64,000 nt of DNA from Fen-1273 sp963837815 (lineage in GTDB: Bacteria; Bacteroidota; Ignavibacteria; UBA10030; UBA6906): positions 620,001 to 684,000 of the forward strand of contig CAWIOS010000012.1 of assembly GCA_963837815.1 (NCBI GenBank), given 5' to 3'. The position numbers were made by a program, and so were the translations under genes. Shown here one piece after another: positions 25,901 to 34,180 of the stretch. Every line of letters begins with the position of its first letter. Position 1 is the stretch's first letter. Below the pieces are notes generated by a model, which did not search any database, was not told the DNA's origin, and saw nothing but the letters and a program-made list of their open reading frames with translations.

Positions 25901-26184
25901 AACGGACGTGGGGAGGGGTCGTCGGGATCAGGGGGACGCTGCCTCTGCTTGACGGCGGATTCCTGAACAGGCCGGAGTTTTCCCGGTACGACACCGGGGG
26001 GAAAGAATGGATCATGGAGGGGAAAGGAGTGGAGCCGGACATCGTCGTGGACAACGATCCGGCGAGGGAGTATGCGGGGATCGACGATCAGCTGAACAAG
26101 GCGATAGAGGTCATATTGAAAGAGCTGAAGGACCACCCTGTCATCGTCCCGCCCCCGCCACCGTATCCGGACAGGAGCAGGTAA
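22927..26184 (+). CDS. Tricorn-like S41 protease
   Basis: A 1085-aa secreted protein (signal MHVARVLSLITLVAFAAGPLRAQQ) with GGAGG nine bases before the ATG. Residues about 25-560 are beta-propeller PD40 repeats (FARFSPDGSTIAFTG, WSPDGKSILYVSD, WSPDSKKILWADK). A charged linker near 555-575 leads to the tricorn C1-like helical part (ECWRQMRDFLYDPHLQGVDW), a PDZ domain at about 785-850 (VKEGDYIIAVNGKPTD) and an S41 catalytic domain (GYIHIPDMGTEG, DVRGNGGGNVS, nucleophile Ser972 in SASDGD, then GLIGKRTWGGV-like). It should degrade peptides, probably in the periplasm. The end is Pro-rich. Confidence 0.95.
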   Translation: MHVARVLSLITLVAFAAGPLRAQQEMRLLRFPATHGNQIVFTYAGNLYTVSSSGGVARRMTDGTGFEMFARFSPDGSTIAFTGQYDGNTEVYAMPSEGGVPRRLTYTATLGRDDVSDRMGPNNIVMTWKDSAHIVYRSRWKEWDDFKGQLFSVPVSGGPSEQIPLPRGGWCSFSPDGNRMAYNRVFREFRTWKRYRGGQADDIWIYDFASKSTTDITNNPAQDVYPMWSGNRIYFLSDRDDNKRFNLYVYDTGTRGTEKLTSFTDYDIKFPSLGDSAIVFENGGFIYRFDLATGQTRKVSIMIGEDFASGRGGLHDVSKEVTNYEIAPDGSRALFGARGDVFTVPAKYGNTRNLTGTPGVHERNSKWSPDGKSILYVSDATGEDEIWIAPQNGLSPARQVTTGGDTYKYQPLWSPDSKKILWADKNLRLQYVDVDSRSVTQVASATAWEFTDYCWSPDSRWIAYAKPEEKSMTTLHLYSVENKQTIPLTDGWYESYGPAFSSDGKYLFFVSDRNFNPVFGQTEFNHIYSDMAGIYLITLARATKSPFAPRSDEVAPAGPEKGKAGEKKEADRPVTVTVDPEGIGSRIAVLPLQGAAYRNVESAGEKLYYMRSGSKDEKPKLLVYELDKQKETELGEAGGFEISADGKKMLVNQSGEYAIIDLPTSKIDAKEHLNLADMNVTLDLRAEWKQIFRECWRQMRDFLYDPHLQGVDWEGVRKKYEVLLPFVNHRADLTYVIGEMISELNIGHSYVGGGQYPKPQRIVTGLLGADIERDTASRYFRIRSILKGENWGKNARSPLTEIGVSVKEGDYIIAVNGKPTDAMSDIYEALVNTAGRQVTLRVNGEPREEGSHETVVVPAPDEHELYYLRWIEGNIEKVSKATGGKVGYIHIPDMGTEGLNTFAKYFYPQTRKEGLIVDVRGNGGGNVSPQIIERLRREFTMIDVARNAAPTPDPGGMVLGPKVMLIDEFSASDGDIVAYRFRKNNMGPLIGKRTWGGVVGIRGTLPLLDGGFLNRPEFSRYDTGGKEWIMEGKGVEPDIVVDNDPAREYAGIDDQLNKAIEVILKELKDHPVIVPPPPPYPDRSR

Positions 26185-26204
26185 GCCGGAAGCAATTTTT
26201 CCGG

Positions 26205-26263
26205 GCGTGGCGGACCACGCTCAAGAAAGCGTGGCGGACCACGCTCAAGAAAGCGTGGCGGAC
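26205..26263. repeat. Tandem 24-bp hairpin repeats at a convergent gene end
   Basis: About 2.5 copies of GCGTGG-CGGA-CCACGC-TCAAGAAA (units 26205-26228, 26229-26252, partial 26253-26263). Each full unit folds into a 6-bp stem with a 4-nt loop. On the minus strand every hairpin is followed by TTTCTT, as in terminators. The DUF1345 stop codon lies inside unit 2. A further CCGGAA/TTCCGG hairpin sits at 26186-26204. Confidence 0.85.
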
Positions 26264-26934
26264 GCGAGGGCATTGATCGTGAGTGCAAGTATGACCGTGT
26301 TAAACGCAAACGATATGACCCCGTGCACAAGCGTCAGGCGGCGGAGGAGTCTGGAGGAGACCTGCACGTCCGAAACCTGCGCGGTCATCCCGACTACGAA
26401 CGAGTAGTACGCGAAATCCATGTAGTCCGGCATGTGATTCCCCGGGAACTCGAGACCGCCGTGATGCGTCCCGTGTATCTCCCCCGCCCCGTAATAGATA
26501 TGCGCATACCTGAGCGCAAAGAGCGTGTGGACAAGGCACCAGGAGAACACGACAGACAGGGGGGCGAGGATCATGGGGAAGGCATACGCCCACCCCGATT
26601 GCCCCCTGGAGAGCCCCAGGAGCGCCCAGACGATCCAGAGGCTTCCGCAGGAAGCGAGGAGAACGAGGACAAATATCAGCCTGCGGCCTGCGTCCTGCAG
26701 GACGGCAGAACGCCGGACGGCGCCCGGATCCCCGGAAGCGATAACGCCCCATGCGAGGAGGAGAAGCACACCCGAAAATGCGGTCCATGCGAGCGCCATC
26801 CGGGAAGCAAACGGAAGCTCCGCCGACGCCAGCGCGAAAACGATACCTCCTGCCAGCAGCGAGAGGAAGACCCTGTGGTGGGAGTCGAGGCGCACAAACG
26901 GGCGGATCAATCGGGGGAAGCGTCCTGGGTTCAT
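26245..26934 (-). CDS. DUF1345 integral membrane protein
   Basis: About 229 aa from the ATG at 26934; an upstream in-frame GTG at 27003 gives a less likely longer form. Five or six membrane helices are visible (VFLSLLAGGIVFALASAELP, LIFVLVLLASCGSLWIVWAL, MILAPLSVVFSWCLVHTLFAL, LVHGVISFAFNTVILALTIN). The family signature is HTLFALRYAHIYYG followed by PDYMDFAYYSFVVGMTAQVSD. DUF1345 proteins have no established function. The last codons and the stop lie in the 24-bp hairpin repeats, so the C-terminal ASATLS is repeat-encoded. Confidence 0.88.
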   Translation of the reverse strand: MNPGRFPRLIRPFVRLDSHHRVFLSLLAGGIVFALASAELPFASRMALAWTAFSGVLLLLAWGVIASGDPGAVRRSAVLQDAGRRLIFVLVLLASCGSLWIVWALLGLSRGQSGWAYAFPMILAPLSVVFSWCLVHTLFALRYAHIYYGAGEIHGTHHGGLEFPGNHMPDYMDFAYYSFVVGMTAQVSDVQVSSRLLRRLTLVHGVISFAFNTVILALTINALASATLS

Positions 26935-27085
26935 GAGGGGCCGGATGTGATAATGAAGGAATAATATATGCCCCGGCGCGGGAGAAGGCAAGCCCGGATT
27001 CACGGGCGTCGGGAACCGGGAATGTGGCCGGCCTGTTGATTGGGGTGAACAGGCTCATTCCACCATTCACACAGGAGAAGCAACA

Positions 27086-27868
27086 ATGAAGAGTTTTCTG
27101 GCGGTTCTCGTTCTCCTCGCGCTGACGGCCCGTGCCCGGGCGGGCGTCAAGACCGAGGTTGTGGAGTACAAACAGGGAGACGTCGTGCTCCAGGGCTACC
27201 TGAGCTATGATCCATCGATTGCGGGAAAACGCCCGGGGATACTCGTCATACACGATTGGATGGGCGTTTCAGACGACACGAAGATGAGGGCGGAGATGCT
27301 TGCGGAGCTCGGGTACGTGGCACTCACGGCGGACATTTACGGAAAGGGAGTCCGTCCGAAGAATCCGCAGGAGGCGCAGGCGGAAGCGGGGAAATTCTAT
27401 CAGGACAGAGGGCTGCTCCGCGCCCGGGCCAGGGCGGGGCTCGATTTTCTCGCCAGCCGTCCGGAAGCCGACCCCGCAAGGCTTGCGGTGATGGGATATT
27501 GTTTCGGGGGAGGAGCCTCGCTTGAACTTGCGCGGAGCGGAGCGCCTGTGAAGGGCGTCGTCACATTTCACGGCTCACTTGCCACGCCGGCACCTGACGA
27601 CGCAAAGAACATCAAGGGGAAAGTCCTCGTCCTCCACGGCGCGGACGATCCGTACGTGAAACAGTCGGACGTCACCGCATTTATGGACGAGATGCGCAAG
27701 GGGGGGGTGGACTGGGAGCTGGTCCAGTACAGCGGAGCGGTTCACGCGTTCACGATCAGAGGGGCCGGAAGCGACAACAGCAAGGGTGCCGCATACAACC
27801 CGGAGGCGGACAGGCGTTCGTGGCAGGCGATGAAGGATTTCTTCAGAGAGATCTTTCCGTCAGAGTAG
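27086..27868 (+). CDS. Dienelactone hydrolase family protein
   Basis: A 260-aa protein with signal peptide (MKSFLAVLVLLALTARARAG) and GGAG before the ATG. The alpha/beta-hydrolase fold shows the family triad: Cys139 in GYCFGG, Asp187/188 in HGADDP and His220 in AVHAF. An early motif, LVIHDWMGV, is also typical. Family members hydrolyse lactones or esters; the exported location and the absence of an aromatic degradation cluster leave the substrate open. Single-gene unit, followed by a terminator hairpin. Confidence 0.92.
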   Translation: MKSFLAVLVLLALTARARAGVKTEVVEYKQGDVVLQGYLSYDPSIAGKRPGILVIHDWMGVSDDTKMRAEMLAELGYVALTADIYGKGVRPKNPQEAQAEAGKFYQDRGLLRARARAGLDFLASRPEADPARLAVMGYCFGGGASLELARSGAPVKGVVTFHGSLATPAPDDAKNIKGKVLVLHGADDPYVKQSDVTAFMDEMRKGGVDWELVQYSGAVHAFTIRGAGSDNSKGAAYNPEADRRSWQAMKDFFREIFPSE

Positions 27869-27908
27869 TCCGGGCGGTGTCACCGCGCACCCGGCGCGCC
27901 GGAATGAC

Positions 27909-27935
27909 GGCCGCTCCCCCCGCGAGGGAGCGGCC
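27909..27935. terminator. Bidirectional terminator hairpin
   Basis: A 10-bp perfect stem (GGCCGCTCCC / GGGAGCGGCC) between the convergent dienelactone hydrolase and DUF1579 genes. Confidence 0.7.
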
Positions 27936-27950
27936 GCGGAGGAAAAGCGG

Positions 27951-28565
27951 TTACTTCCGGGTGTATGTCATCACCATCATGGGATCTTTGTCTCCGCGCA
28001 TCGTCACGTTGTACATCTCAAACACGTGTTTGTCCGGGCTCACCACACGCATGACGTATTTGACCTTCTCGTCCTTTTTTCCCATCGCGGGATCGTCCAT
28101 GGTTCCCCGCAGGGTGAGTGTTTTTCCTTCGCTGTCCATCGTCCCTTCCGTCATGGACATTGCCGTCCCCGTGTTGTCGATCCAGAAGCTCACGTATTTT
28201 TTTCTGAAATTGTCGTAGCCGGTATACCCGACGCCGTTCACCGGCTGTCCCATCATTTCGCCGGTGTATTCCTGCCGGAGGAACCTCCCGCCAAGCGTCA
28301 TCTTGTATTCGGCCGAGCCTTTTGTAACGTTCGGCTCGTCCTTCGGGCTCTTCATCCAGAGTTTCGCTTCGACGTTCCACGTCCCCACGAACGCCTCGAG
28401 CTTTTTGTGGGCGTCGCCCGGCGTCATCGACTCCTCCCACCGCTTCATCATTTCCTCCCCGGTGGGCGTTTTCGCGGCGGCCTTTTTCTTCCCCTGCGCC
28501 TGCGCGCCGCAGAAGACGATCCCGGACATCGCGATGAGGCAACACACAACAAGCGTCTTCTTCAT
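27951..28565 (-). CDS. DUF1579 secreted protein
   Basis: About 204 aa. The ATG at 28565 follows GGGAGG by five bases. A signal peptide (MKKTLVVCCLIAMSGIVFCGAQAQ) is followed by a Lys/Ala-rich linker and the DUF1579 core: LEAFVGTWNVEAKLWM, GGRFLRQEYTGEMMGQP, GVGYTGYDNFRKKYVSFWID and a Met-rich end. The predicted fold is a lipocalin-like barrel, and the function is unknown. It lies 90 bp downstream of the GT117 gene on the same strand and may be co-transcribed. Confidence 0.88.
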   Translation of the reverse strand: MKKTLVVCCLIAMSGIVFCGAQAQGKKKAAAKTPTGEEMMKRWEESMTPGDAHKKLEAFVGTWNVEAKLWMKSPKDEPNVTKGSAEYKMTLGGRFLRQEYTGEMMGQPVNGVGYTGYDNFRKKYVSFWIDNTGTAMSMTEGTMDSEGKTLTLRGTMDDPAMGKKDEKVKYVMRVVSPDKHVFEMYNVTMRGDKDPMMVMTYTRK

Positions 28566-28655
28566 ACCAACCTCCCTGCAGAAGTTTTGTGTACGCGGAT
28601 CACTCCCGGATCGTGCGGGTCCTGAGGGCCGGCGCCGTCCGGCCGCCAGCCGCAC

Positions 28656-31550
28656 TCAGTGCGTCGAATCCGGGCGGGCTGCCGAGTCCGCCGCAACGAG
28701 TTTCCTGATTTCGTCAAGCCGCTTCATCAGCTCCGGGGTGTTCGGATACGTCCTGTTCAGCGTCTCCAGGAGGTCGCGCTCCTTTGCGAACTGCTTCCGC
28801 GTATCGTACATGTCGAGAAGGACCCGGTAGGGGTTGTAGTACGAGTTCACGTTCACCTTTCCCTCCGCGATGGCTTTCTCGCATTCCGACTCGACGTCAT
28901 CGGCGAGCGTATTGAACTCGTCAAGCCGGCCGACCCGGTGATAGAACAGCGCGAGATCGGATTCCAGCTCCCATCCCATCGGATACTTCGTGCGGGGGAT
29001 GATCTGCTCCATCCTGTCGAGGACGACCGCGCTCGACTTGATGTCGTTCCTCGCGTTCGCATACGACATGGCGAGCCGGACGAACGCGGAGCGGTAGTTT
29101 GTCATCAACCGGCTCGAATTTTCGTCGAAAAACACCGTCGTGTCCCCGACCCCGCGGAATTTGTAGCCGTAGGCCGGAGTCCGCGTGAACCCCGGAGGCT
29201 CGTGCATCAGGTTCGCTTCCAGGACATCATGGTCCAACCCGAGCTCTTCCCGCGTGATCTTCTTCGGCTCCAGGTGCCATGCCAGCCCTGTGAACCAGAG
29301 ATACTCGTCGAGCCCGAGTTTGGCGTCGGGGGAACATGTGACGGCGATGTAGATGGGGCGCCTGAACTGGTTCGTCATGATGATGTCGCGCATCAGGATG
29401 TCCTGCACGCGGATCGCCTTCGTCGTTCCGAACTGCATCGTGTTCGGCATCCGCCACGGGATTCTGTGCGTGGCGAGAATCGACGAGTCCGTAACGCCGA
29501 ATTTCGCAATCGCCTCCGGGCTCACGAGAAGATCCGTCGTGCGCGGCTCCCACTGGACCGGTTCGATCGTGCGGATCCTGTCCTCCGACATGCTTATCGG
29601 GACAGCGAGCGCGTCGGTATAGTACGGCTTCACCTTCATCTGGTGAATGTACCAGGGGGTGTTCGCGAGGCTCAGGCAGATCACGCGCACGTCGCGGCGG
29701 ACCCCCTCGACGTCCTGGAGATACCAGAGGGGGAACGTGTCGTTGTCCCCGTTCGTGAAGAGGATCGCGTCCTTTTCGCATGTCTGCAGCATGTTGTAGG
29801 ACAGGTCCCAGGGGACCCAGTTCTTCGACCTGTCATGCGTGTGGTAATTCGCCTGGAGCATCCTTACCGGGACCAGGTACAGGGCCACGAACAGCACGAG
29901 CAGGGAGAGCGGGCGCAGGAGCGACACATCCCTGATCTTCGCCGCGAGGACGTCGAGTATCCCCCGTATCCCGAGCGCTATCCACACGGCAAAAAGCGAA
30001 AAGGCGCCGGGATAGAAATAGTCCCGCTCGCGGGGCTGCGACTCCTGCTGGTTCTGGTAGAAGGCGATGAGATACCCCATCAGGACAAAGAGAATCAGGA
30101 ACACCGACGCCATCTTCCAGTCGTTGCGGAACTGGAAGTAGAGCCCGGCGATCCCCAGGAGGAACGGTAAGCCGAAGAGGACTTTGAACTGCCAGTCCGA
30201 ATCCTGCGGTTCACCGGCCCGGCCGACGTAGTTCCAGAGGAGGTACCTGTTGAACATGTGGTTCATCTGGTAGCTCAGGAAGAAATCGAGGTCGCTCGCA
30301 TACGCCGTGTAAATCGCCTGCTGGTGCGATTCCTGGGACCACCGTCTCTTGAAGACGGGGAACTCCCCGTACTGCTCCCTGTCGAGGTACGTGATGAGCC
30401 CGGAGAACGTCTTCGGCTCGTTTTCGTTCATCGGGGTGTCTTTTCCCGACCGGATCAGGATCATCGTGTACGTCGTGAAGCCGGCGGTGGCCAGCATGAT
30501 TCCCAGCACGGCGGTGTGCATCAGGGTCATTTTCTCCTTCGCAAGCCACCGGGCGACGATCCCCAGGGCGACAAGCATCGCGACAAGAACGAGGAGTCCC
30601 CCGCCGACGTTGTCCCCCGCGATCGTCCGGAGGAGGCCGGGGAGCATCTTGATCACCCCGGGATAAATGACCGCGAGCGCGACCGCTCCCGCAAACACGG
30701 GAAAGTAGAACGAGCTCCTGTTGAACACCTTTTTCCTGAAGAGCACAACGAGAAGAATGCTCGGGAGAGCCATCCACTCCTTGAATTTCAGGTCGAACGC
30801 GCGGGAGTCCTCGAGCGACGGGGTCGTCCGCCCGTTCTGGTTGGCCCAGAGCACCGCGGCAATGACAAGGAGCATGGCGACGTGTCCAAGGAACACGTAC
30901 GCCGACTGGCGGCAGAATTCCCGGTCGGTCACGTACTTCCTGAAGACGATGATCATGACGACCGCGAGTATCGCCGGGACGCTCATCAGGTGCACGCCCG
31001 CCGCAAGCCCGGTCAGGAACACCATCAGGAGGATATATTTGCCGTTGTGGGGGCTGTCCGCCTGCTCGTTCCACGCGAGCATAAGCCAGACAACGAGGAG
31101 GTACAGGAGCGTGCTCGCGGCGAAATAATTCGCTTCCACCGCGCTGAACCAGAACGAGTCGCTGAAGGAGTACGCCAGCGCACCGATCGCCGCCGCACCG
31201 TACGTTCCCAGCGCGTCGAGGGGCGTCCCGGGATCCCCCCCCTTGTAGTGCCGGATCAGCTTCACCGCCACCAGGTAGAGGAGGAGCACGGAGAGGGCAC
31301 TGGAAACGACCGAGATCAGATTCATCCTCAGGCCGATGTCACCCGGGATCGGGAGCATGAAGAAGACACGCCCGACAAGGGAGAAAAGCGGCCCCCCCGG
31401 GGGATGAGGAACCTCGAGCATGTATGCCGCGGCGGAGAGCTCGCCCGGGTCCCAGAAAGGGACAGACGGCTGGACCGTCAGGAGGAACTGCGTCAGCGAA
31501 ATCGCAAAAACGACGGCCGCAGTGATTCTGTGGATGAGTCTGTTCTGCAT
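28656..31550 (-). CDS. GT117/DUF2723 (TMEM260-like) membrane glycosyltransferase
   Basis: A 964-aa protein with about 12 membrane helices in the first 620 residues and a soluble C-terminal part. The family hallmarks are close to the N-terminus: PSVPFWDPGELSAAAYMLEV and PHPPGGPLF. This acidic loop motif resembles PMT/GT-C enzymes that use lipid-linked sugars. The related TMEM260 family acts in protein O-mannosylation; the role here is inferred. The C-terminal about 340 residues face the periplasm (ILFTNGDNDTFPLWYLQDVE, then helical TPR-like segments). Such genes are common in T9SS bacteria and may O-glycosylate secreted proteins. Confidence 0.88.
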   Translation of the reverse strand: MQNRLIHRITAAVVFAISLTQFLLTVQPSVPFWDPGELSAAAYMLEVPHPPGGPLFSLVGRVFFMLPIPGDIGLRMNLISVVSSALSVLLLYLVAVKLIRHYKGGDPGTPLDALGTYGAAAIGALAYSFSDSFWFSAVEANYFAASTLLYLLVVWLMLAWNEQADSPHNGKYILLMVFLTGLAAGVHLMSVPAILAVVMIIVFRKYVTDREFCRQSAYVFLGHVAMLLVIAAVLWANQNGRTTPSLEDSRAFDLKFKEWMALPSILLVVLFRKKVFNRSSFYFPVFAGAVALAVIYPGVIKMLPGLLRTIAGDNVGGGLLVLVAMLVALGIVARWLAKEKMTLMHTAVLGIMLATAGFTTYTMILIRSGKDTPMNENEPKTFSGLITYLDREQYGEFPVFKRRWSQESHQQAIYTAYASDLDFFLSYQMNHMFNRYLLWNYVGRAGEPQDSDWQFKVLFGLPFLLGIAGLYFQFRNDWKMASVFLILFVLMGYLIAFYQNQQESQPRERDYFYPGAFSLFAVWIALGIRGILDVLAAKIRDVSLLRPLSLLVLFVALYLVPVRMLQANYHTHDRSKNWVPWDLSYNMLQTCEKDAILFTNGDNDTFPLWYLQDVEGVRRDVRVICLSLANTPWYIHQMKVKPYYTDALAVPISMSEDRIRTIEPVQWEPRTTDLLVSPEAIAKFGVTDSSILATHRIPWRMPNTMQFGTTKAIRVQDILMRDIIMTNQFRRPIYIAVTCSPDAKLGLDEYLWFTGLAWHLEPKKITREELGLDHDVLEANLMHEPPGFTRTPAYGYKFRGVGDTTVFFDENSSRLMTNYRSAFVRLAMSYANARNDIKSSAVVLDRMEQIIPRTKYPMGWELESDLALFYHRVGRLDEFNTLADDVESECEKAIAEGKVNVNSYYNPYRVLLDMYDTRKQFAKERDLLETLNRTYPNTPELMKRLDEIRKLVAADSAARPDSTH

Positions 31551-31720
31551 GGGTCAGAGCCTTTTTTGAGCCTGTGGTTCGTTGCTCCGGATTACCCGGG
31601 AGGGTTTCGCACGCGAAATGCCGTGGATACAGAGAAGGATGCGGTCAAGGTGCGCCGAATCAGGAAGTGAATATACGAAGGGAAGATCAAAGAGGAAAGT
31701 CCCGCTCCTCATGGTGCAGG

Positions 31721-32917
31721 TCAGACCCCCCGGAATATCGTCTCTTCCCTCTCGAACCACCGGGCGCACCCGAACAGGCTTACACCGGCGAGCACAAGGA
31801 GCGACGCGTACGTCTCAAGCAGGAGCCCGGTCTTTATCGTCCCCGCAATGATCTCCTTCGTCGCAAGTGAGACGTTCAGGACGGGAATGAGCGCGGTGAC
31901 AGGATCGAGCGCGACGCCGGGAAACAGCCCGATGAGGACCGGGAGTATCACCACGATCATCAGCGGGCTGATCATGCTCTGCGCCTCCTTGTACGATTTC
32001 GCAAATATCGACACGGAGAGGAGGAAGGCCGCAAAGAAGACGGTGAGCGGGACGAGAAGCGAGAGGACCAGGAGGACGCTCTGCGCGTCGAGTATCGCCA
32101 TGACCATGTTGAACACCTCGGGAGGAACCTTCGAAGCCTGGCGGACCGCAAGAAAAATACCCACGATGGAGACCCCCGCGCTCAGGAGTCCGGTCAGAAC
32201 GACGACGGCGAATTTCCCCAGGAGGATCTGGAACCTGCTCACGGGCGCCGTGAGAAGGGTCTCCATCGTCCCCCGCTCCTTCTCACCCGCCGCAAGGTCG
32301 ATCGCGGGGTACATCGAGCCCATGAAACAGAAGATGACGAACAGGTACGGGATCATCCCCCCCACCGTTTTGCCGATCTTCTCCTTCATCGACGCCACGT
32401 CATGTTCCTCGATCGAGACCGGCGTGACGACGCCGGCGTCGATCCTGAGCTGCGCGAACCTGCCCGCGACGATCGTCTTTTCATACGCCGCGATGATGCC
32501 CGACAAGCGGCGCTTGACCATGTCAAAGTCGTCCGACGACTTGTAGAACAGGCGTATCGTCCCGCTCTTCATCGCCGCCACCGCCGCATCAAAATCGCCG
32601 GCGACGACGACCCCAGCGTCGATGCTGTCCCGGGCGATCATCGCCTCCATGCTGTCAGCGGGAACCCCGTCGACGATCCGGATGTCGGGGCGCCCGGTCA
32701 GCCCGGCCACGAGCCCCGCGGCGTTGCCGTGCGCCACGAGAGCCACCCTGAGCGTCTTCTCCTCCGCCTTCTTCATCGACGACATCTGCATATTCGTCAC
32801 GGTGATCATGAGCGCCGGCATGAGGAGCAGGGGGAACACGATCATCACGAACAGCGTCCGCCTGTCGCGGATCGTGTCGGTGAATTCTTTCCTGAATATC
32901 GTCACGAACCGGTTCAT
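31721..32917 (-). CDS. ABC-2 exporter permease (NatB-like)
   Basis: About 398 aa. The ATG at 32917 lies one base after the stop of the ATPase gene; longer in-frame starts would overlap it. The layout is N-terminal helix (TLFVMIVFPLLLMPALMITV), a large extracytoplasmic domain at about 45-190 and five or six C-terminal helices (GGMIPYLFVIFCFMGSMYPA, AGEKERGTMETLLTAPVSR). The GEKERGT..LL..PV motif is the ABC-2 coupling-helix signature found in NatB and YhaP-type permeases. The substrate is unknown (Na+, a lipid or a small molecule). Confidence 0.88.
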   Translation of the reverse strand: MNRFVTIFRKEFTDTIRDRRTLFVMIVFPLLLMPALMITVTNMQMSSMKKAEEKTLRVALVAHGNAAGLVAGLTGRPDIRIVDGVPADSMEAMIARDSIDAGVVVAGDFDAAVAAMKSGTIRLFYKSSDDFDMVKRRLSGIIAAYEKTIVAGRFAQLRIDAGVVTPVSIEEHDVASMKEKIGKTVGGMIPYLFVIFCFMGSMYPAIDLAAGEKERGTMETLLTAPVSRFQILLGKFAVVVLTGLLSAGVSIVGIFLAVRQASKVPPEVFNMVMAILDAQSVLLVLSLLVPLTVFFAAFLLSVSIFAKSYKEAQSMISPLMIVVILPVLIGLFPGVALDPVTALIPVLNVSLATKEIIAGTIKTGLLLETYASLLVLAGVSLFGCARWFEREETIFRGV

Positions 32918-32918
32918 G

Positions 32919-33686
32919 TCAGGCCGCCTCCACCAGACGCACAAACTCGTCCTCCACCGAACGGGTCTGCATCTGCGTTTCAAAGTCCTTGTACGATCCG
33001 TTGAATATCAGTTTCCCCCTGTGAATGATCGCCAGGTCGTCGCTGAGGATGCTGACCTCCCCCATCCTGTGCGTGGAGAATATCACGGTCTTCCCCTCCT
33101 CCCGGCACTGCCTGATGAGCCGGATGATGGCACGCGAGGTCACCACGTCGAGCGCCGACGTCGGCTCGTCGAACACAACAACATCCGGGTTGTGGATTAT
33201 CGTCCGCGCGAGGGACACTTTCTGCTTCATGCCGCTCGAGAGCTTCCCGATCCTCCGCCCGGCGAATTCCTGAATGCCGAGGAGCCCGAATATCTCCCCA
33301 CGCCTCCGGGCATACGTGACGGGGTCCATCCCGTACAGGTCGGCGTAGTACTTTATCATCTCATCCGGCGTCAGCCTGTCGTACAATCCGGTATTCCCGG
33401 TGAGAAAACCGATTCTCTTCCGCACTTCGACCGGCTGCGTGGCGACGTCGAAGCCGGCGACCGTGATCGAACCGCCCGTCGGCCTGATCATCGTCGCGAT
33501 CATCCGGAGCATCGTCGTCTTCCCCGCACCGTTCGGGCCGAGCAGCGTGAATATCCGTCCCGGCCTGCAGGAGAAGCTGACGCTGCTGACAGCGTCGATG
33601 CGGGATCCCTTGAACTCGGGCCCCATCTCGCGCCGCTGCTGGCGGGAGACAGAGAAAGTCTTCGTGATGTTGTCGACAACGATCAT
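32919..33686 (-). CDS. ABC transporter ATP-binding protein (NatA-like)
   Basis: A 255-aa ATPase with Walker A GPNGAGKTT (about 50), signature LSSGMKQKVSLAR, Walker B VVVFDEPTSALD and the H-loop FSTH. Start ATG at 33686 with AGGA upstream. Together with the adjacent permease it forms a two-gene exporter. The genes are divergent to the leader region of the Rieske gene. Confidence 0.95.
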   Translation of the reverse strand: MIVVDNITKTFSVSRQQRREMGPEFKGSRIDAVSSVSFSCRPGRIFTLLGPNGAGKTTMLRMIATMIRPTGGSITVAGFDVATQPVEVRKRIGFLTGNTGLYDRLTPDEMIKYYADLYGMDPVTYARRRGEIFGLLGIQEFAGRRIGKLSSGMKQKVSLARTIIHNPDVVVFDEPTSALDVVTSRAIIRLIRQCREEGKTVIFSTHRMGEVSILSDDLAIIHRGKLIFNGSYKDFETQMQTRSVEDEFVRLVEAA

Positions 33687-33886
33687 GCAGCATCCTTTCC
33701 GCGATAGGAGTCTTTCCCCCGGTCCTCCTCCCGCCCGGTGAGCCGCGCGCGCGGAGGATGGGACGGATCGAAGAGGAGCAATATAGACTTCACCGGAGGG
33801 AGTAGCAAGAACTACGTGAACAGATCAGGAAAGGTTACCTAAATGTAATATACGCCATGTTATGTAATGCTACATTGAATTATGCC

Positions 33887-33915
33887 TTGACAAATATAAG
33901 CTTTTTCCCTATTGT
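33887..33915 (+). promoter_or_regulatory. Candidate promoter for the Rieske/b561 operon
   Basis: TTGACA (33887-33892), exactly 17 bp, TATTGT (33910-33915), in an AT-rich patch. It would give a 5' leader of about 260 nt before the Rieske ATG. Confidence 0.6.
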
Positions 33916-33969
33916 AGCAGAGATTGTCTTTGCCATCCCTTCTCGTCCATTCTCAAAGGAGCCACAAGT

Positions 33970-34016
33970 CATCCCGGATTGTTACTAGTTCAAGGCGTTT
34001 GTTGTTATCCGGGATG
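33970..34016 (+). promoter_or_regulatory. Structured 5' leader hairpin
   Basis: A perfect 10-bp inverted repeat (CATCCCGGAT / ATCCGGGATG) encloses a 27-nt loop. A second 6-bp hairpin (ATCATC / GATGAT) lies at 34108-34130. No known riboswitch is recognised; the arms could also be a protein-binding site. Confidence 0.45.
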
Positions 34017-34180
34017 TACGGCGTGTGCCTCCAGTCGCAATCTCAGCCTCAGAGCGATCGGATCATCCCCCTCCGGGGAGGAAAGTGCTCCGGCACCATG
34101 CGCGTATATCATCATTCGTAAACCGATGATCCGGGCTAGCGCCATGCCACACACGGGGCACCCAGCAGAGGGGGAAGAGC

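Larger units (their letters stand above)
33687..34180. other. 494-bp region without a convincing gene
   Basis: Divergent space between the ABC exporter and the Rieske gene. It is clearly more AT-rich around 33790-33920 than its surroundings. It holds the promoter and hairpins listed separately. A 65-codon open frame at 33924 has no ribosome-binding site and biased Ser/Arg/Gln composition, so I do not call it. Confidence 0.7.

Noticed and set aside
26205..26263. CRISPR-like array
   Set aside because: The 24-bp units are directly adjacent without variable spacers, and no cas gene is near.
33960..34020. tRNA-like or known riboswitch structure
   Set aside because: There is one long-range stem only, with no T-loop GTTCRA signature or CCA-proximal acceptor pairing.
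33924..34121. 65-codon open frame in the leader region
   Set aside because: No Shine-Dalgarno, unusual composition, and it overlaps the leader hairpin.
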